The position numbers were made by a program, and so were the translations under genes. DNA of 64,000 nt from Anolis sagrei (taxonomy: Eukaryota > Chordata > Lepidosauria > Squamata > Anolidae): assembly GCF_037176765.1 (NCBI RefSeq), contig NC_090034.1, forward strand, positions 22,150,875 through 22,214,874, in the 5' to 3' direction. A model generated the notes under the pieces. That model saw only the letters and a list, made by a program, of their open reading frames with translations. It had not been told where the DNA came from and searched no databases. Shown piece by piece: positions 13,034-22,830 of the stretch (positions are counted from its first letter, which is position 1; every line of letters begins with the position of its first letter).

Positions 13034-16000
13034 TAGAAACACAACAAGATTAGTACACAGCAAAAGAGATCACTATGCTGGTTGTTGTATTAGATCACAC
13101 TTCGGATACTGTCCAAGTGTCTAGGACTATATGATGTATCAGTTGTGTTCAAGAGCAGGCCAAGGTCTTTAGGCACTGCACCCAGTGTGCCGATAACCAC
13201 TGGGACCACCTTTACTGGCTTGTGCCAGAGTCTTTGCAGTTCAATCGTTAAATCCTCTATTATTATTACTAGCTTGGGGACCTGGCACTGCCCGGGTTAT
13301 TAGAGAAAGGTCTTTATTTAAGTGGCTCACAGTGGTCTCAGGAAGTTAGTGAAGGTACTGCGAGTCCCATCATCCAAGGTTCATCCTCCTCCAAATTGCA
13401 CCAGGATGTATAGTGGGTCATGGGAGCTTTGTGTTACACGTTTGGTCTTGATCAGTCATTGGATGAGGGTTGCAGCGGTCTCGGGTCATGGGGGCTCTGT
13501 GTATCAAGTTTGGTCTTTGTTGGGGATCGTAGTGGTCTGTGGGAACTGAAGGGTTTGAAAGTACTACTAATCCCATCATCCATTGTCCACCCTCCTCCAA
13601 ACAGCACCAGGACATAGAGTGGGTCATGGGGGCTCTGTGTGCCAAGTTTGGTCTTAATTAGTCATTGAATGAGGGTTGCAGCGGTCTCGGGAAATGAGTG
13701 GAGGTACTTCAAGTCCCATCATCAATGTGCCATCCTCCTCGAAACTGCATGAGGATGTAGAGTGGGTCATGGGGGCTCGGTGTGCCAAGTTTGGTCTTGA
13801 TCAGTCATTGGATGAGGGTCGCAGTGGTCTCAGAAAGTGAGTGAAGGTACTGCAAGTCCCATCATCCATAGTCTGCCCTCCCCCAAACCACACCAAAATG
13901 TTGAGTTGGCCATGGGGGCTCTCAGTGCCAAGTTTAGTCTTTATTGGTAATTGGCAATTTGTCCCTGTGGTCTCAGGAAGAGAGCAAAGGTACTGCAAGT
14001 CCCATAATCCATGGTCTATCCTCCTCCAAACTGCACCAGGATGTAGAGTGGGTCATGGGGGCTCTGTGTACCAAGTTTGATCTTGATTTGTCATTGGTGG
14101 GGGCCACAGTGGTCTATGGTTGCACAAGTGTTTTGAGGTACTACAAATCCCATAATCCGTGGCCCACCTCCCCCAAACCACACAAAGACACAGAAGGGGC
14201 CATGGGGGTTATGTGTGCCAAGTTTGGTCCAGGTCCGTTGCACATGCACATCACAGTGGCCTGTGAAAGTGCCAGCCAATCAGAACGCTGCTATATCCAT
14301 ACACCGCCCTCCCTCTTTTCGCATATGAACACTGACTTTTATTATATACATAGATTACTACTACTATTTATTTTTTCTACAGCTCTTAGCCAGGCTCTTG
14401 AAAAGCAAAAATCCGGAGGATCTGCAGGCGGCCAATAGGCTGATCAAGGGGCTGATCAAAGAGGTATGTAGGCATTGCCACCAAAAGGCCAGGGCATGCA
14501 TTACAATGTATAGCCCTTGCACCATGGCCTTAACTCCTGGAGTGCTGGAAGTGGCCAAAATGGGACCATTTGTATGATCCTGGGGTTTGCCCTATTGTCC
14601 TGGTGACGGGGGCTTTGGGAATGGGCTTTGTTGGACCATTCAGGAGCAGGAGAAGTCTGCCAAGGTCTCCAGGCGCATGAATGCCATCAAGGAGGCACAC
14701 AATTCCGCTGTGGCTCTGGAGGAGATGCTGAGGAGGAATAAGGCAACGGAAGAGCCGGCCATGGAGGCTCTGCAGGTGAGAGTCTCTCCGATGCGTGGTA
14801 TTTTGGATGCTTGGAGGCATATCTGATGTATGCGCATGGGAAAGAAGGACAGAGTCACCTCTGCGTACCCAGACCCTGCAATCTAGGGTTTGCCTTTGCC
14901 TCTGGGCATGTGCAAAGTGCTTCTTCCTTGCCTTGAGCCTGTGTCTCAGTGAATGAGGCTTTGTGGCAGAGCTTGGAGAGAGCCTTCTGCTCCAAGTTGA
15001 CCTTCCACAAGCATTTGCATGCCCTGTCTCCCTCCTTCCGCAGGAACTTCATGCCAAATGTGAGAAGCTGAAGCCCCTGATGTTCCGGGTGGCCAGCGAA
15101 ACAGTGGAGGATGAAGAGGCCCTTGGTAAGATGGGGATAGTTCAGGAACTCTTAAGAAATACATGAGAAGTTGGATTGCTGTGAGTTTTTCGGGCTGTAT
15201 GGCCATGGTTCTGGCAGCATTCTCTCCTGACATTTTTCCTGCATCTGTGGCTAATGGCATCTTAACAGGTTGTGATGACAGTGAGGCAAGTGGAGTGTAT
15301 AGATATCTGTGGAATAATGTCCAGGGTGGGAGAACAAGTGTCTGTGTAAAACAAGTGTGACTGTTGCAATTAGCAAGCTTGAATAGCATTGGGTAGCCAC
15401 GAAGCTGCAAAGTTATAGCAGAGCACATGACAAACCTGGACACAAAATATTATTGAGAACACAGACATTCTGGACCACTGTGACAACCATTATGTCAAAC
15501 TACACAAAAAAGCTATTGAAATCCACAAGTGCAAGGACAATTTCAACAGAAAAGAGGAAACTATAAAAATGATCAAAATCTTGGTACCAGTATTAAAAAA
15601 TACCAGAATCAAGTAAATTATGAACACCACTCAGAAACAGGAGACAAGCAAGTCCTAGTTATCAGCCCCCAAACAGAGGATGCCTCCTGGCCAAAAAGGA
15701 CAGGATACCTCTGTGGAAATATCCTCCCTGATTGACTTTGCAGCTGTAAGGCTACTCAATGCTATTCCAACTTGCTCGTTGCAACATTCACACTTGTTTT
15801 ACACAGACAAGGGTTCTTTCTCCCACCCTGGACATTTCACAGTTATATATATATACACTTGCCTCACTGCCAACAGAACCTCTAAAGATGACGACCACAG
15901 ATGCTGACCGAAATGTTAGGAGAGAATGCTACCAGAACATGTCCATACTGCCTTAAAAACTCACAGCAACCCAGTGATTCCAGCCATGAAAGCCTTTGAC

Positions 16001-19000
16001 AGTACATGGACAGTGATTGGCTTAGAATTCTAGCTGCCTGGATTCTGATCTGAAAAAGTCAAGAAGTAGAATGGCAGGACTGCAGCTAAATCAGGGGTTC
16101 ATTTTAATATGCTGCTTTTGAAAATGTGTTTTTAATGTATAGTTTGCAGGAAGAGGCCATAGCTATATAACTGTGCTTAGCTACAACCTCCTTGTGCCTC
16201 AGCAAATTTCTTTGACCCTTCCTTTGCCACTAAAACTGTATTGACGAGTATGAACTGAATGACTTTTTGTCCTGTCACCTCCCTTACGTTACAAACCCAA
16301 TGGAAACAAGAAAGAGAAAAATTCAAACTGCTTTGAGTCTCCTGCAAGGGAGATAAAGTGGGGTATACATAATAATGATACTCTGGCACAAGCCAGTAAA
16401 GATGGTCCCAGTGGTGATCGGCACACTGGGTGCAGTACCTAAAGACCTTGGCCTGCACTTTAACACAATCGGCGTTGACAAAATTACCATCTGCCAGCTG
16501 CAGAAGGTCACCTTACTGGGATCTGCACGCATTATTCCCCGATACATCATACAGTCCTAGACACTTGGGAAGTGTCCGACGTGTGATCCAGTACAACAGC
16601 CAGCAGAGTGATCTTGTTTGCTGTGGACTCCTCTTGTTGTGTTTCAAATAATAATAATAACAATAACAATAATAATTCTGGTTTTTAGCCAATAACTTTC
16701 CCTTTTTTTGGCACGTTGGTTTCCATCTTGCTGGAGATGCAGGAAACCCACATTGAAGGGATGAGGCTGAGAGATGCCATCATTTTGAGATGTAAACACT
16801 TGAGGGACCGTCTCTCTGCTTCTGTCCGTAGCTGAGATTCTCCAAGCAAATGACCGGCTCATTCAAGGACTCACTTTATACAATCAGGTTGTGGGATCTG
16901 GATGTAGGGATCCTGAGCCAAGATCTGCTGAGACCTCTGGTAGGTCCTCTGCCAAGAGCAGTTTGGTGGTTCTCTTGCAGGATGCCTCCCCAAAACAGGG
17001 CCATGAAGTGGGCTGTTTGTGAAATGTGGAAGAGGGAAAAGTGGTCAGCTATCCAAAATGGAGAAATGACCCCCCCCCCCCCCCCCGTGCCAATCATTCT
17101 GTATTTTGGTGCAACCTAGCCACTTCTCTCCTCCTGGGATGGGTCTTTGACCCCCTTTTCAAAACTCCTTTTGGTTTCTATTCCAGCTGGGCTTCCAAAG
17201 AGCTTCCCATTAATTGATTTCTCGGACCAGGGTCCAGAGCAGATCCCACCCTCCCCTTCTGCCCATTCGCTGGATGAGGAGCTGATGTCTGTCGGTGAGT
17301 GTGGGTATAAGTATTTTTTATATATATAAGTAATTTTTATTATAATAAATATGTACTACAAACACATTTGCTAACAATTACAATCAAATGAGACATACTT
17401 AGCTTTGAAGTATTTACAATGTTCGCAACATTTACATTTTCTAAATCATTACAGTTACAAAACCTGTTGTGATATTTTGTCACAGTTTTTCTTTCTTCTT
17501 TGGTTTAAATTACAAATACAGTTATAGTTACTAACAGAATTGTAAATTGAGATATCTATATCTCAGTTAACATATATCAATCTTTTCAAAAATTTCTTTT
17601 GTATTAATTCTATCTATCTATAAAACCTACAATCCTTCAGGTGATCCCAGATGTGGTCTCTGTCAGCCAGGGCCAGAACTTTTTCCATCCGTTAAAGGGC
17701 ATCCTGCCTCGTTCAGTTTTACTCAGGGCTCTTATTTTCTCTGTTACCCAATTTACACTAGAGGTAACATTTGCTGGTTTACCTGGGTTCCTCATCGAGG
17801 CATTTGCTCGGTGAGTGTTAGGGCCAGGGCCAGGGCTCATGGGTGCCGTGGGGAGTGTGCATACTTTTCTTACCAATGTGGGAAAGGAGGAAAGCCCTTT
17901 GTCTCATAACAATGGCTCAGACTTTCCTCTCCTGCAAACCCATCTCCAGCAGCAATGAGATGGCAGTTAAACAGCAAACACAGGGTAATTTTACAACCGT
18001 CTAATCTCAGACCAGGATGCTGCTTGTCTGAGTCATGGGTCTGTGATGGGTGAGGCAAGCAAACCTCGTGACCACGCTTTGTTTTTGCTCCTGTGGAACA
18101 GTGAATCTGCCTTTACACTGAGAGCCATTATTACCAGCTGAGAACTGCGATTCAGGTCAGATCCTTTCTGGTCTATTTCTGGAGAGGTTCCTTTTGGGAA
18201 CATTTTTCCCATGTCACCAGTGACTCCAGAAACTGCAAGTCATTTCTGGTGTGAGAGAATTGGCCGTCTGCAAGAGCGTTGTCCAGGGGATGCCTGGATG
18301 TTTGATATTTTACCATCCTGTGGGAGGCTTATCTCATGTCCCCACATGGGGAGCTAGAGCTTGACAGACAGGAGCTTACCCCGCTCACCAGATTAAAAAA
18401 GCCACCTTTCTGTCAACCAGTTCAGCCGGCACAGGGTTTAACCCACTGCACCACCGGGGACTTCTTTTTGGAAACTGAACCAGGGACCTTCTGTGCAGGT
18501 CTTGACCTACAAAGCCCTGAATGGTTTGGGACCCACCAACCTGCGCGACCGTATCTCCATCTATGAACCCATGCAATCTCTTCGATCTTCCGTAGAGGCT
18601 TTTCTCTCGCTCCCGCCCGCATCTCAAGTGCGACTTGCCGGGACGAGGGAAAGGGCCTTCTCTGTGGTGGCCCCCCGGCTCTGGAACTCACTCCCCAGAG
18701 ATATTAGGCAAGCCCCCACGCTAACAATCTTCAGGAGGAACCTGAAAACCTGGCTATTCCAATGTGCCTTCAGTGATTGAATGTAAGAAACTCCCTGACC
18801 AAACTTTGCACTAAACATCCTTAGAAGCACTTTATTTATAGTTCGTGCAATTGAATCCTCCCTCATTCTCGGATCCTCATCCTGATGACCTGCACTGTCC
18901 TATCTCCCAGAGTTTTTTTTAAAATTTTAGCCTTGAAGGTGGCCCTGCCCAGTGAAATCCTCTGTTTTTAATTGCATGTTTTTATATTGTCTGTTGTCGT

Positions 19001-21252
19001 CTATTGTATTTCTTTGGATTTTATGTATTTTATTTTCTGGTTATTGTTATGTTTTTGCTTTATGATGTATGTACTTCATTGATGGGCTTGGCCTCATGTA
19101 AGCCGCACTGAGTCCCCTTGGGGGAGATGGAGCAGGGTATAAATAAAGTTTTATTATTATTATTATCATTATTCTGCACTGGGATGTAAGAAGCTGCCTT
19201 TCTCCGGTGTCAGACCCTTGAGAGCCCAGCTTCACCTATTCCTTGTGGCTGAGCCAGAGGATAAAACCCAACTTGGTCCCATTTCCTCCATTGAATAGAA
19301 ATCTGTTTGTATTCCCCCCATATTCTGTCTGCATCCCTGTGGGCTTCCCCAGATCCTGTGGGGTTTGGAGGGAGCAAGGTTTGGGAAGAAGGTTTGGGAA
19401 GAAGGGTCAAAGAGCGTCCCAAGGCATCAATCTATGCAAAATGTTACCTGAAAATGTGGAAGTGGGTTTCAAGGATGGGGAGGGAAGTGACACTTCTATT
19501 GGGAAGAAGTGGCAGGCCTCATCTACACTGCTATGCAGTGCAGTTTGACAGCATTATGAAACTGCATTATACGGCCTTGTGTTTGGGGCCACACTCTTAA
19601 CTCTTTCTGTGTTTGTCTCTTTACTAGACCTTCCCAGCAGCCCATTGTCCAGCAGGGTCTCCGAAGGGACACCTCCACTGCCCAGCCCCGATTCGTTGGC
19701 CACCCTCTTTGTCCCACTGGAGTCTATCACTCTGAGTAAGCGAGAAGGGAGGGTACAGCACACTTTTGGGTTTAGCCCTGACCAGCCTCACAGCTCCAAA
19801 TAGGTTGTCCATGAAGAAAAAGGCTACCAGGGTTGAACGTCTTCCTTTGGGGTTGGTCTTATTTACTGCGTGTGTTTCCACCTCTGAACAGGTGCTATCC
19901 CTGCAGTCACTGTATTTGCTGGTAATGGCCTGCAGGCCCTGCTCCACTTCTCCCGGGCGCCCCTCCCTGGCCTCCCCTCTGTCTGGCCACTGGTCCTCTC
20001 CCTGCTCAGCACGGCACCCCATCCGGTCCAAGGCATCGTCTTCCAGGCCGCTGTACCCAAGGTACAGGGATTCAGAATTGGAGTAGGGAGACCCCATAAT
20101 GCAAAAATCCCAGTGGCCCTTGCCTTTGGTTTGACATTGTGTTTTGAATAGGGAAAGGTAGCAGTAAAGATTTCCCCTTGACAGTAAATCTAGTTGTGTC
20201 TGACTCCTGTGGGTGGTGCTCATCTCCATTTCTAAGCCCAAGAGGCGGCGTTGTCTGTAGACACCACCTAGGTCAGTGGTTCTCAACCTGTGGGTCCCCA
20301 GGTGTTTTGGCCTACAACTCCCAGGAATCTCAGCCAGTTTACCAGCTGTTAGGATTTCTGGGAGTTGAAGGCCAAAACATCTGGGGACCCACAGGTTGAG
20401 AATCACTGACCTAGATCATATGGCCAGCATGACTGCATGAAACGTTGTTAACCTCCCACAGAAGCAGTACCTATTGATCTACTCACCTTTGCATGTTTTC
20501 AAACTGCTAGGTTGGGAGAAGCTGGGGCTAACAGCAGGAGCTCACCCTGCTCCCCAGATTTGACCTGGTGACCTTTCAGTTAGCAAGTTCAGCAGCTCAG
20601 TGGTTTAGCCCACTGTGCCACCAGGGGGTGCCAACAGTGCCTACTCTATTATTATCGTGACTATTATTATTATTGTTATTAGTGTCTGACCCCCGACCCC
20701 AGCCTGTCCCTTGGCAAACCGGTGCACATGAGTGACCATCGTTGTCTTTTCCTTTTTCTGTTATATGGATTGCAGTCGATGGCCATCAAGCTGCAGCCAG
20801 CAACCGGCTCAGAGCTGCCAGCCTTCAACCCGCTTCTGCCTCCAACGGTCATCTCCCAAGTCTTGCTGCTGAACAACCCACAAAAGGTAAGTGTCCAGTT
20901 GGGGGGGGGGGCTTGTGGATGATGCTGTGCTCAGTCTGCTCCACTTGCATTCTGGGGATCACTAGGGGGTGCTTATACGCCCCCTTATAGGAGGATAAGC
21001 CCACCTAAATGAGATCTGTTTAAAAGAGTGCAGGCCCATAGGAATTCAAAATATAGGAAACATACTGCTTGTTCAGCCATCCAGACGGCTACTGTACCAG
21101 TTTGACCACTGAATATCAGCCTCCCTTTCTTTTCCCTTTAGGCTCCCTTGCGGCTGAGATATCGATTGCTGTTCACCCAGAATGGAGAGACCCACAGCAA
21201 ACTTGGAGAAGTGTCCAGTTTTCCTCATGAAGATCTATGGGCTTCGAACTGA
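4770..21252 (+). CDS. GGA2: GGA2, Golgi-localised gamma-ear-containing ARF-binding adaptor (complete)
   Basis: Fifteen coding exons: 4770-4812, 6801-6885, 8487-8562, 10652-10750, 10862-10985, 12657-12760, 14383-14463, 14644-14775, 15044-15125, 16832-16939, 17187-17294, 19628-19735, 19892-20061, 20776-20886, 21142-21252. Junctions keep phase and give 513 aa. Domains in order: VHS (about 9-142, cargo DxxLL sorting signals; FPEEVKIRDAYQMLKKQG is diagnostic), GAT (about 178-290, ARF-GTP and ubiquitin binding; PEDLQAANRLIKGL), hinge (about 300-382) with clathrin-box-like LIDFSD at 320-325 and DEELM at 341-345, and gamma-ear GAE (about 385-513). It recruits clathrin at the trans-Golgi network. The start ATG sits in a strong context (gagccATGg). 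GGA2 rather than GGA1 or GGA3 is chosen from the EARS2-COG7 neighbourhood and residue matches. The hinge is about 100 aa shorter than in human GGA2; a missed hinge exon in 17295-19627 is possible. Confidence 0.92.
5285..5608 (+). repeat. AT-rich short-period array ending in a LINE-type tail
   Basis: Diverged tandem units rich in taataatat and tgtaatac fill 5285-5530, followed by tgtaagccgctctgagtcc and (AAAT)n. The same AT-rich unit type appears at 40735-41125 and 42340-42530. Confidence 0.6.
5612..5880 (-). mobile_element. tRNA-derived SINE, nearly full length
   Basis: In - orientation it has a tRNA-like head at the right end (ggcacaagggtttaaccca with a B-box-like attcgaatct) and a body reading gcaagttgcttccagtgtga at the left end. 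GGA2 intron 1. Confidence 0.75.
5890..6325 (-). mobile_element. Three tandem CR1 3' fragments
   Basis: Repeated blocks of catccag..gaccc, gcaggaa..cacaat and cagatggccatcc occur three times in about 430 bases in GGA2 intron 1, in the same orientation. Confidence 0.6.
6351..6546. mobile_element. Palindromic MITE (hAT-like termini)
   Basis: Termini CAGGCATGTGCAAACTTTGG and the complement of ccatgcctg frame a long inverted repeat whose centre reads cagccgcttaagcggctg. No clear 8-bp target duplication is visible, so the superfamily is uncertain. Confidence 0.65.
6925..7130. mobile_element. Palindromic MITE of the gtgcatctacac family
   Basis: The left arm ggtgcatctacattgtgc...gcagtttgatgccact is mirrored by a right arm ending tcaaactgcattaatccca. 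Related copies lie at 10315-10490 and, as fragments, at 19515-19570 and 23600-23690. Confidence 0.6.
7300..7452. mobile_element. Palindromic MITE of the aaggccccttct family
   Basis: Arms ggccccttcttccctgccat and gtatggcagtgtagaagggg face each other with internal copies of aatccagttcaaagcag. Relatives are at 8045-8168 and 11303-11455; the last has TTA on both sides, suggesting PIF/Harbinger. Confidence 0.6.
7453..7965 (+). mobile_element. Sauria-type SINE head with a LINE-like tail and (ATT)n
   Basis: The tRNA-like head (atggtggtgcaatg, caggtttgaatcc-like B box) and the body (gaatagatcaataggtacca, agtcatgccagccaca) match the Sauria SINE pattern. Unlike the copy at 11700-12045 it ends in a tail with aatccaatctgagtcccctc and tataaataga, then (ATT)n to 7965. 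Confidence 0.65.
8045..8168. mobile_element. MITE of the aaggccccttct family, partial
   Basis: Contains ggccccttccgcact at the left and aatccagttcaaagcagat inside; the right terminus is incomplete. GGA2 intron 2. Confidence 0.5.
8674..9465. mobile_element. Penelope-like inverted pair with an internal (TATG)n/(GT)n run
   Basis: 8674-9090 reads in - orientation (ttgctgtgagttttccggg) and about 9095-9465 in + orientation (caatgctaatcaaggtggcc ... ccatgaaagcctttgac). A TATG/TG microsatellite at 8807-8882 occupies the tatata position of the - arm. GGA2 intron 3. Confidence 0.6.
9500..10085 (+). other. Unassigned intronic sequence in GGA2 intron 3
   Basis: No gene, clear repeat terminus or coding match was recognised. 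A segment with aatcaaatagttttattgta near 9617 could be a LINE or old retrogene edge, but nothing supports a call. Confidence 0.25.
10092..10320. mobile_element. Compact Penelope-like hairpin (two terminal segments back to back)
   Basis: 10092-10172 in - orientation and 10175-10320 in + orientation form a near-perfect inverted repeat: gttgttgtaggttttttggg faces cgaaaaacctacaacaaccc. It carries a stem-loop gcctgc-catagat-gcaggc followed by GAAA at 10197-10219. Confidence 0.7.
10315..10490. mobile_element. MITE of the gtgcatctacac family
   Basis: The left arm atgcagtttggcaccacttt is mirrored by aaagtggtgtcaaactgcat and ctacagtgtagatgcac on the right. It directly follows the Penelope-like hairpin. 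Confidence 0.6.
10598..10648 (+). repeat. (CTTT)n microsatellite forming the polypyrimidine tract of the GGA2 exon-4 acceptor
   Basis: About twelve uninterrupted CTTT units run up to ccaag|gtcctgg, where exon 4 begins at 10652. The splice acceptor's pyrimidine tract is therefore the microsatellite itself. Confidence 0.9.
11303..11455. mobile_element. Harbinger-like MITE with TTA flanks
   Basis: Starts ggtgccttctacacggc and ends ggcagtgcagacagggcc, with TTA immediately outside both ends. TTA or TWA duplications are typical of PIF/Harbinger. Internal arms repeat aatccagttcaaagca. GGA2 intron 5. Confidence 0.6.
11700..12050 (+). mobile_element. Sauria SINE with a Bov-B-type tail
   Basis: Head with a B box (caggtttgaatcc), body with gtgagtagatcaataggtac and gtcatgccggccacatgacc, and tail ttggacatgactggacttaa then tgtcagggaaaaacctttacc. 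The tail resembles the Bov-B 3' end that defines Sauria SINEs. GGA2 intron 5. Confidence 0.8.
12892..13034 (+). repeat. (ATC)n and (ATT)n microsatellites
   Basis: (ATC)n runs at 12898-12922 and (ATT)n at 12998-13031. Both are in GGA2 intron 6. Confidence 0.85.
13075..13262 (-). mobile_element. R4/R2-group-like LINE 3' end, partial
   Basis: On the - strand it reads LWHKPVKVVPVVIG then LGAVPKDL, as in the tail of R2/R4-type reverse transcriptases. It matches the longer copies at 16375-16670 (+) and 59060-59345 (-). The clade call is tentative. Confidence 0.5.
13262..14356 (+). repeat. About 150-bp minisatellite array inside an unclassified interspersed repeat
   Basis: The block opens with ttactagcttggggacctgg and ends tttattatatacatagatta, an edge pattern shared with 34107-34395. 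Inside, seven or so diverged units contain gggtcatgggggctctgtgt, gccaagtttggtcttgatca and aagtcccatcatcca. The right edge is about 26 bases from the GGA2 exon-7 start (14383). Confidence 0.75.
15163..16010. mobile_element. Penelope-like inverted pair with the longest coding remnant
   Basis: 15168-15425 is in - orientation and 15430-16010 in + orientation. The + arm near 15430-15620 reads in one frame through ENTDILDHCDN and KAIEIHK to NFNRKEET, resembling the C-terminal end of Penelope-type (RT plus GIY-YIG) proteins. The following 400 bases are the shared non-coding tail. Confidence 0.6.
16375..16672 (+). mobile_element. R4/R2-group-like LINE 3' end
   Basis: Reads [17 protein letters not shown], then ICQLQKVTLLGSARIIPRY, a pattern typical of the region near the C-terminus of R2/R4-clade proteins, and ends in an (ATA)n-rich tail. 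It is 5'-truncated. GGA2 intron 9. Confidence 0.6.
17300..17640 (+). other. AT-rich intronic stretch with no recognised feature
   Basis: Intron 11 of GGA2; repeats, genes and regulatory motifs could not be recognised beyond low-complexity TA runs. Confidence 0.3.
18205..18470 (-). mobile_element. tRNA-derived SINE, - orientation
   Basis: The body (gaaactgcaagtcatttctg, catgtccccacatggggagc) and head (ggcacagggtttaacccact) match the 5612-5880 copy. It has a small deletion near the B box. GGA2 intron 11. Confidence 0.7.
18489..19165 (+). mobile_element. L2-type LINE 3' end
   Basis: One frame reads VLTYKALNGLGPTNLRDRIS, then ERAFSVVAPRLWNSLPRDIR and LFQCAF, followed by a 3' UTR with tgtaagccgcactgagtccc, gtataaataaa and (ATT)n. 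It is 5'-truncated. GGA2 intron 11. Confidence 0.75.
20158..20636 (-). mobile_element. Sauria SINE split by a hAT MITE
   Basis: The tail-first half (tttccccttgacagtaaatc) occupies 20158-20273 and the head half (gtacctattgatctactcac ... agcccactgtgccaccaggg) occupies 20409-20636. Removing the intervening 135 bp and one target duplication restores the usual SINE order. GGA2 intron 13. Confidence 0.8.
20274..20408. mobile_element. 135-bp palindromic hAT MITE
   Basis: Termini CAGTGGTTCTCAACCTGTGG and their complement frame two arms with gtgttttggcctacaactcc. Flanks acctaggt (20266-20273) and acctagat (20409-20416) form an 8-bp target duplication with one mismatch, as expected for hAT. Confidence 0.9.
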
Positions 21253-21934
21253 AAACAGAGAGTTGGTGGCCTTTGGGACACTCTCAAGCCTCAGACCGGA
21301 TCGGGGCCTCTGCCACGGACGTTGTGCCCATCTGTTCACTCCAGATGCACTAAGCCTTTTGCAATGGTTGCATCCTCTTTCTGTAAACCAATCAGTACAA
21401 TTTTTTTTGATAAAAACAAGCCCTTCCACAGAGGCATTTGGCATTTATCGAAGGGCTGCTGGATGTTGTTCCTCCACTAATCCCAAAGGGATTAATTCAT
21501 TTCTACTTCATAACATCACGACATGTAGCTTAAGCTACAAATAATATATTGTTCGTGTGTTTTATGATATAAGAAGGGGGCAGATGCCCTTTGCAAAACA
21601 ACGACAAAGTCAGACATTCAGCCTCCAAATTATTGGCAGACTCACTGTGATCACATGTGAGGCTTGTGACCCAAACTTCCCCAAAATGTTGGCCTAGATT
21701 GCAGTTTCTTTTTAAAAAAATGAAATATCTATGGGAAAACTCATAGAGGAACTAGAAGATGGGTAAAGGAGTCTTGTAAGAAAAATAATTTTAAAGGAAT
21801 TTTGGATTCTGCATTTAGGAGAATGGTCTTCAGTTGGGACAATTGGCAAACTTCGCTGTCTTATTATTATTATTATTATTATTATATTAATTTATAGCCT
21901 GCTTTATCTCTCAAAGCAGCTTAATATAAAATAA

Positions 21935-22225
21935 GCAGCCAGGCTTTGAAGCTGCAAGGCCATTCAATGCTAACCAAGGTTGCAACATTGCAACATTCAC
22001 ACTTGCTTCAAACAGATAAGAGTTCTTTCTCGTACCCTGGACATTCCACAGATATATAAACCCCACTTGCCTAGTTTCCAACAGACCTCGCAACCTCTGA
22101 GCATGCCTGCCATAGATGTGGGTAAAACGTCAGGTGAGAATGCTTCTGGAACATGGTCAGACAGCCTAGAAAACTCACAGCAACCTAGCGATTCTGGCCA
22201 TGAAAGCCTTCAACAACACATCAGC
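21935..22225 (+). mobile_element. Penelope-like 3' fragment
   Basis: Reads from gcagccaggctttgaagctg through catgcctgccatagatgtgg to the end tgaaagccttcaacaacaca. It is single-armed and ends just before the MITE at 22245. It lies about 680 bases 3' of the GGA2 stop. Confidence 0.6.
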
Positions 22226-22244
22226 ATACAATTTAATATACAAA

Positions 22245-22521
22245 CAGGCAAAAGTATGATAGTTGGGACCCAATGTTAGTTGCGCAAAGTGCATCAGAAT
22301 TAGAGAAGCGATGACGTGCACGAGACAGCGTTAAGTTTATAACACACTTCATCCACATGTAATTAAGTTAAGTTTGAGTGATAGTGAAGAATGGTAAAAA
22401 ATGGCAGTTAGCAATAGTTAAGTTTACAGCATGCACCAGTGTCTCTCACTCGCTATGCGAGTGTAATTCTGACCCTTGTTGCACAACCAGCATTGGGTCC
22501 CAGCTATCATACTTTTGCCTG
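22245..22521. mobile_element. 277-bp MITE with 31-bp inverted termini
   Basis: The left end caggcaaaagtatgatagtt and right end match as inverted repeats over 31 bases with one difference; weaker inverted similarity continues inward for roughly 50 bases. CAAA flanks both ends, so a 4-bp target duplication is possible. It contains no coding region. Superfamily not assigned. Confidence 0.8.
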
Positions 22522-22624
22522 CAAACATTAAAACAAGATTAAATATAAACTATATTGAAAAAAATCCAGTTAAAAACCAATAAAGCATATAAAAAGTTGA
22601 AAACCAGGTTCCTAAAGTGTATAA

Positions 22625-22830
22625 TCCAAGACTTTGGGAGGGATCCCTAAAAGCCATCCAGACTAACCCCTTCCTTCCAGACAGGAAGGCACAATCCAAT
22701 CCCTCCTCACTGATGGCCTTCCAGTCTCTGCTTAACAAGAAAGGAGGAAAGGAGACTCTACAATACTCAGAAGGGAGCTGATTCCACGGTTGAACAGTTC
22801 TTACCATGGGGCGGGGGGGGTCCTCCTAAT
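22625..22830 (-). mobile_element. CR1 3' fragment
   Basis: ttgggagggatccctaaaag, gcacaatccaatccctcctc and the following phrases match the reverse CR1 tail, ending near a G-run at 22810. Intergenic between GGA2 and COG7. Confidence 0.6.

Noticed and set aside
13262-14356. A CRISPR-like array
   Set aside because: The units are long, diverged and contiguous with no constant short repeat and unique spacers; the host is a vertebrate.
19624-20406. A 260-codon open frame on the - strand
   Set aside because: It lies antisense to two GGA2 exons (19628-19735 and 19892-20061) and runs into a SINE and a hAT MITE. It has no recognisable domain and is a shadow.
4770-21252. GGA1 or GGA3 instead of GGA2
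   Set aside because: The DEELM hinge motif resembles GGA1/3, but the flanking EARS2 and COG7 genes, and phrases such as LATLFVPLESI and TAPHPV, favour GGA2.
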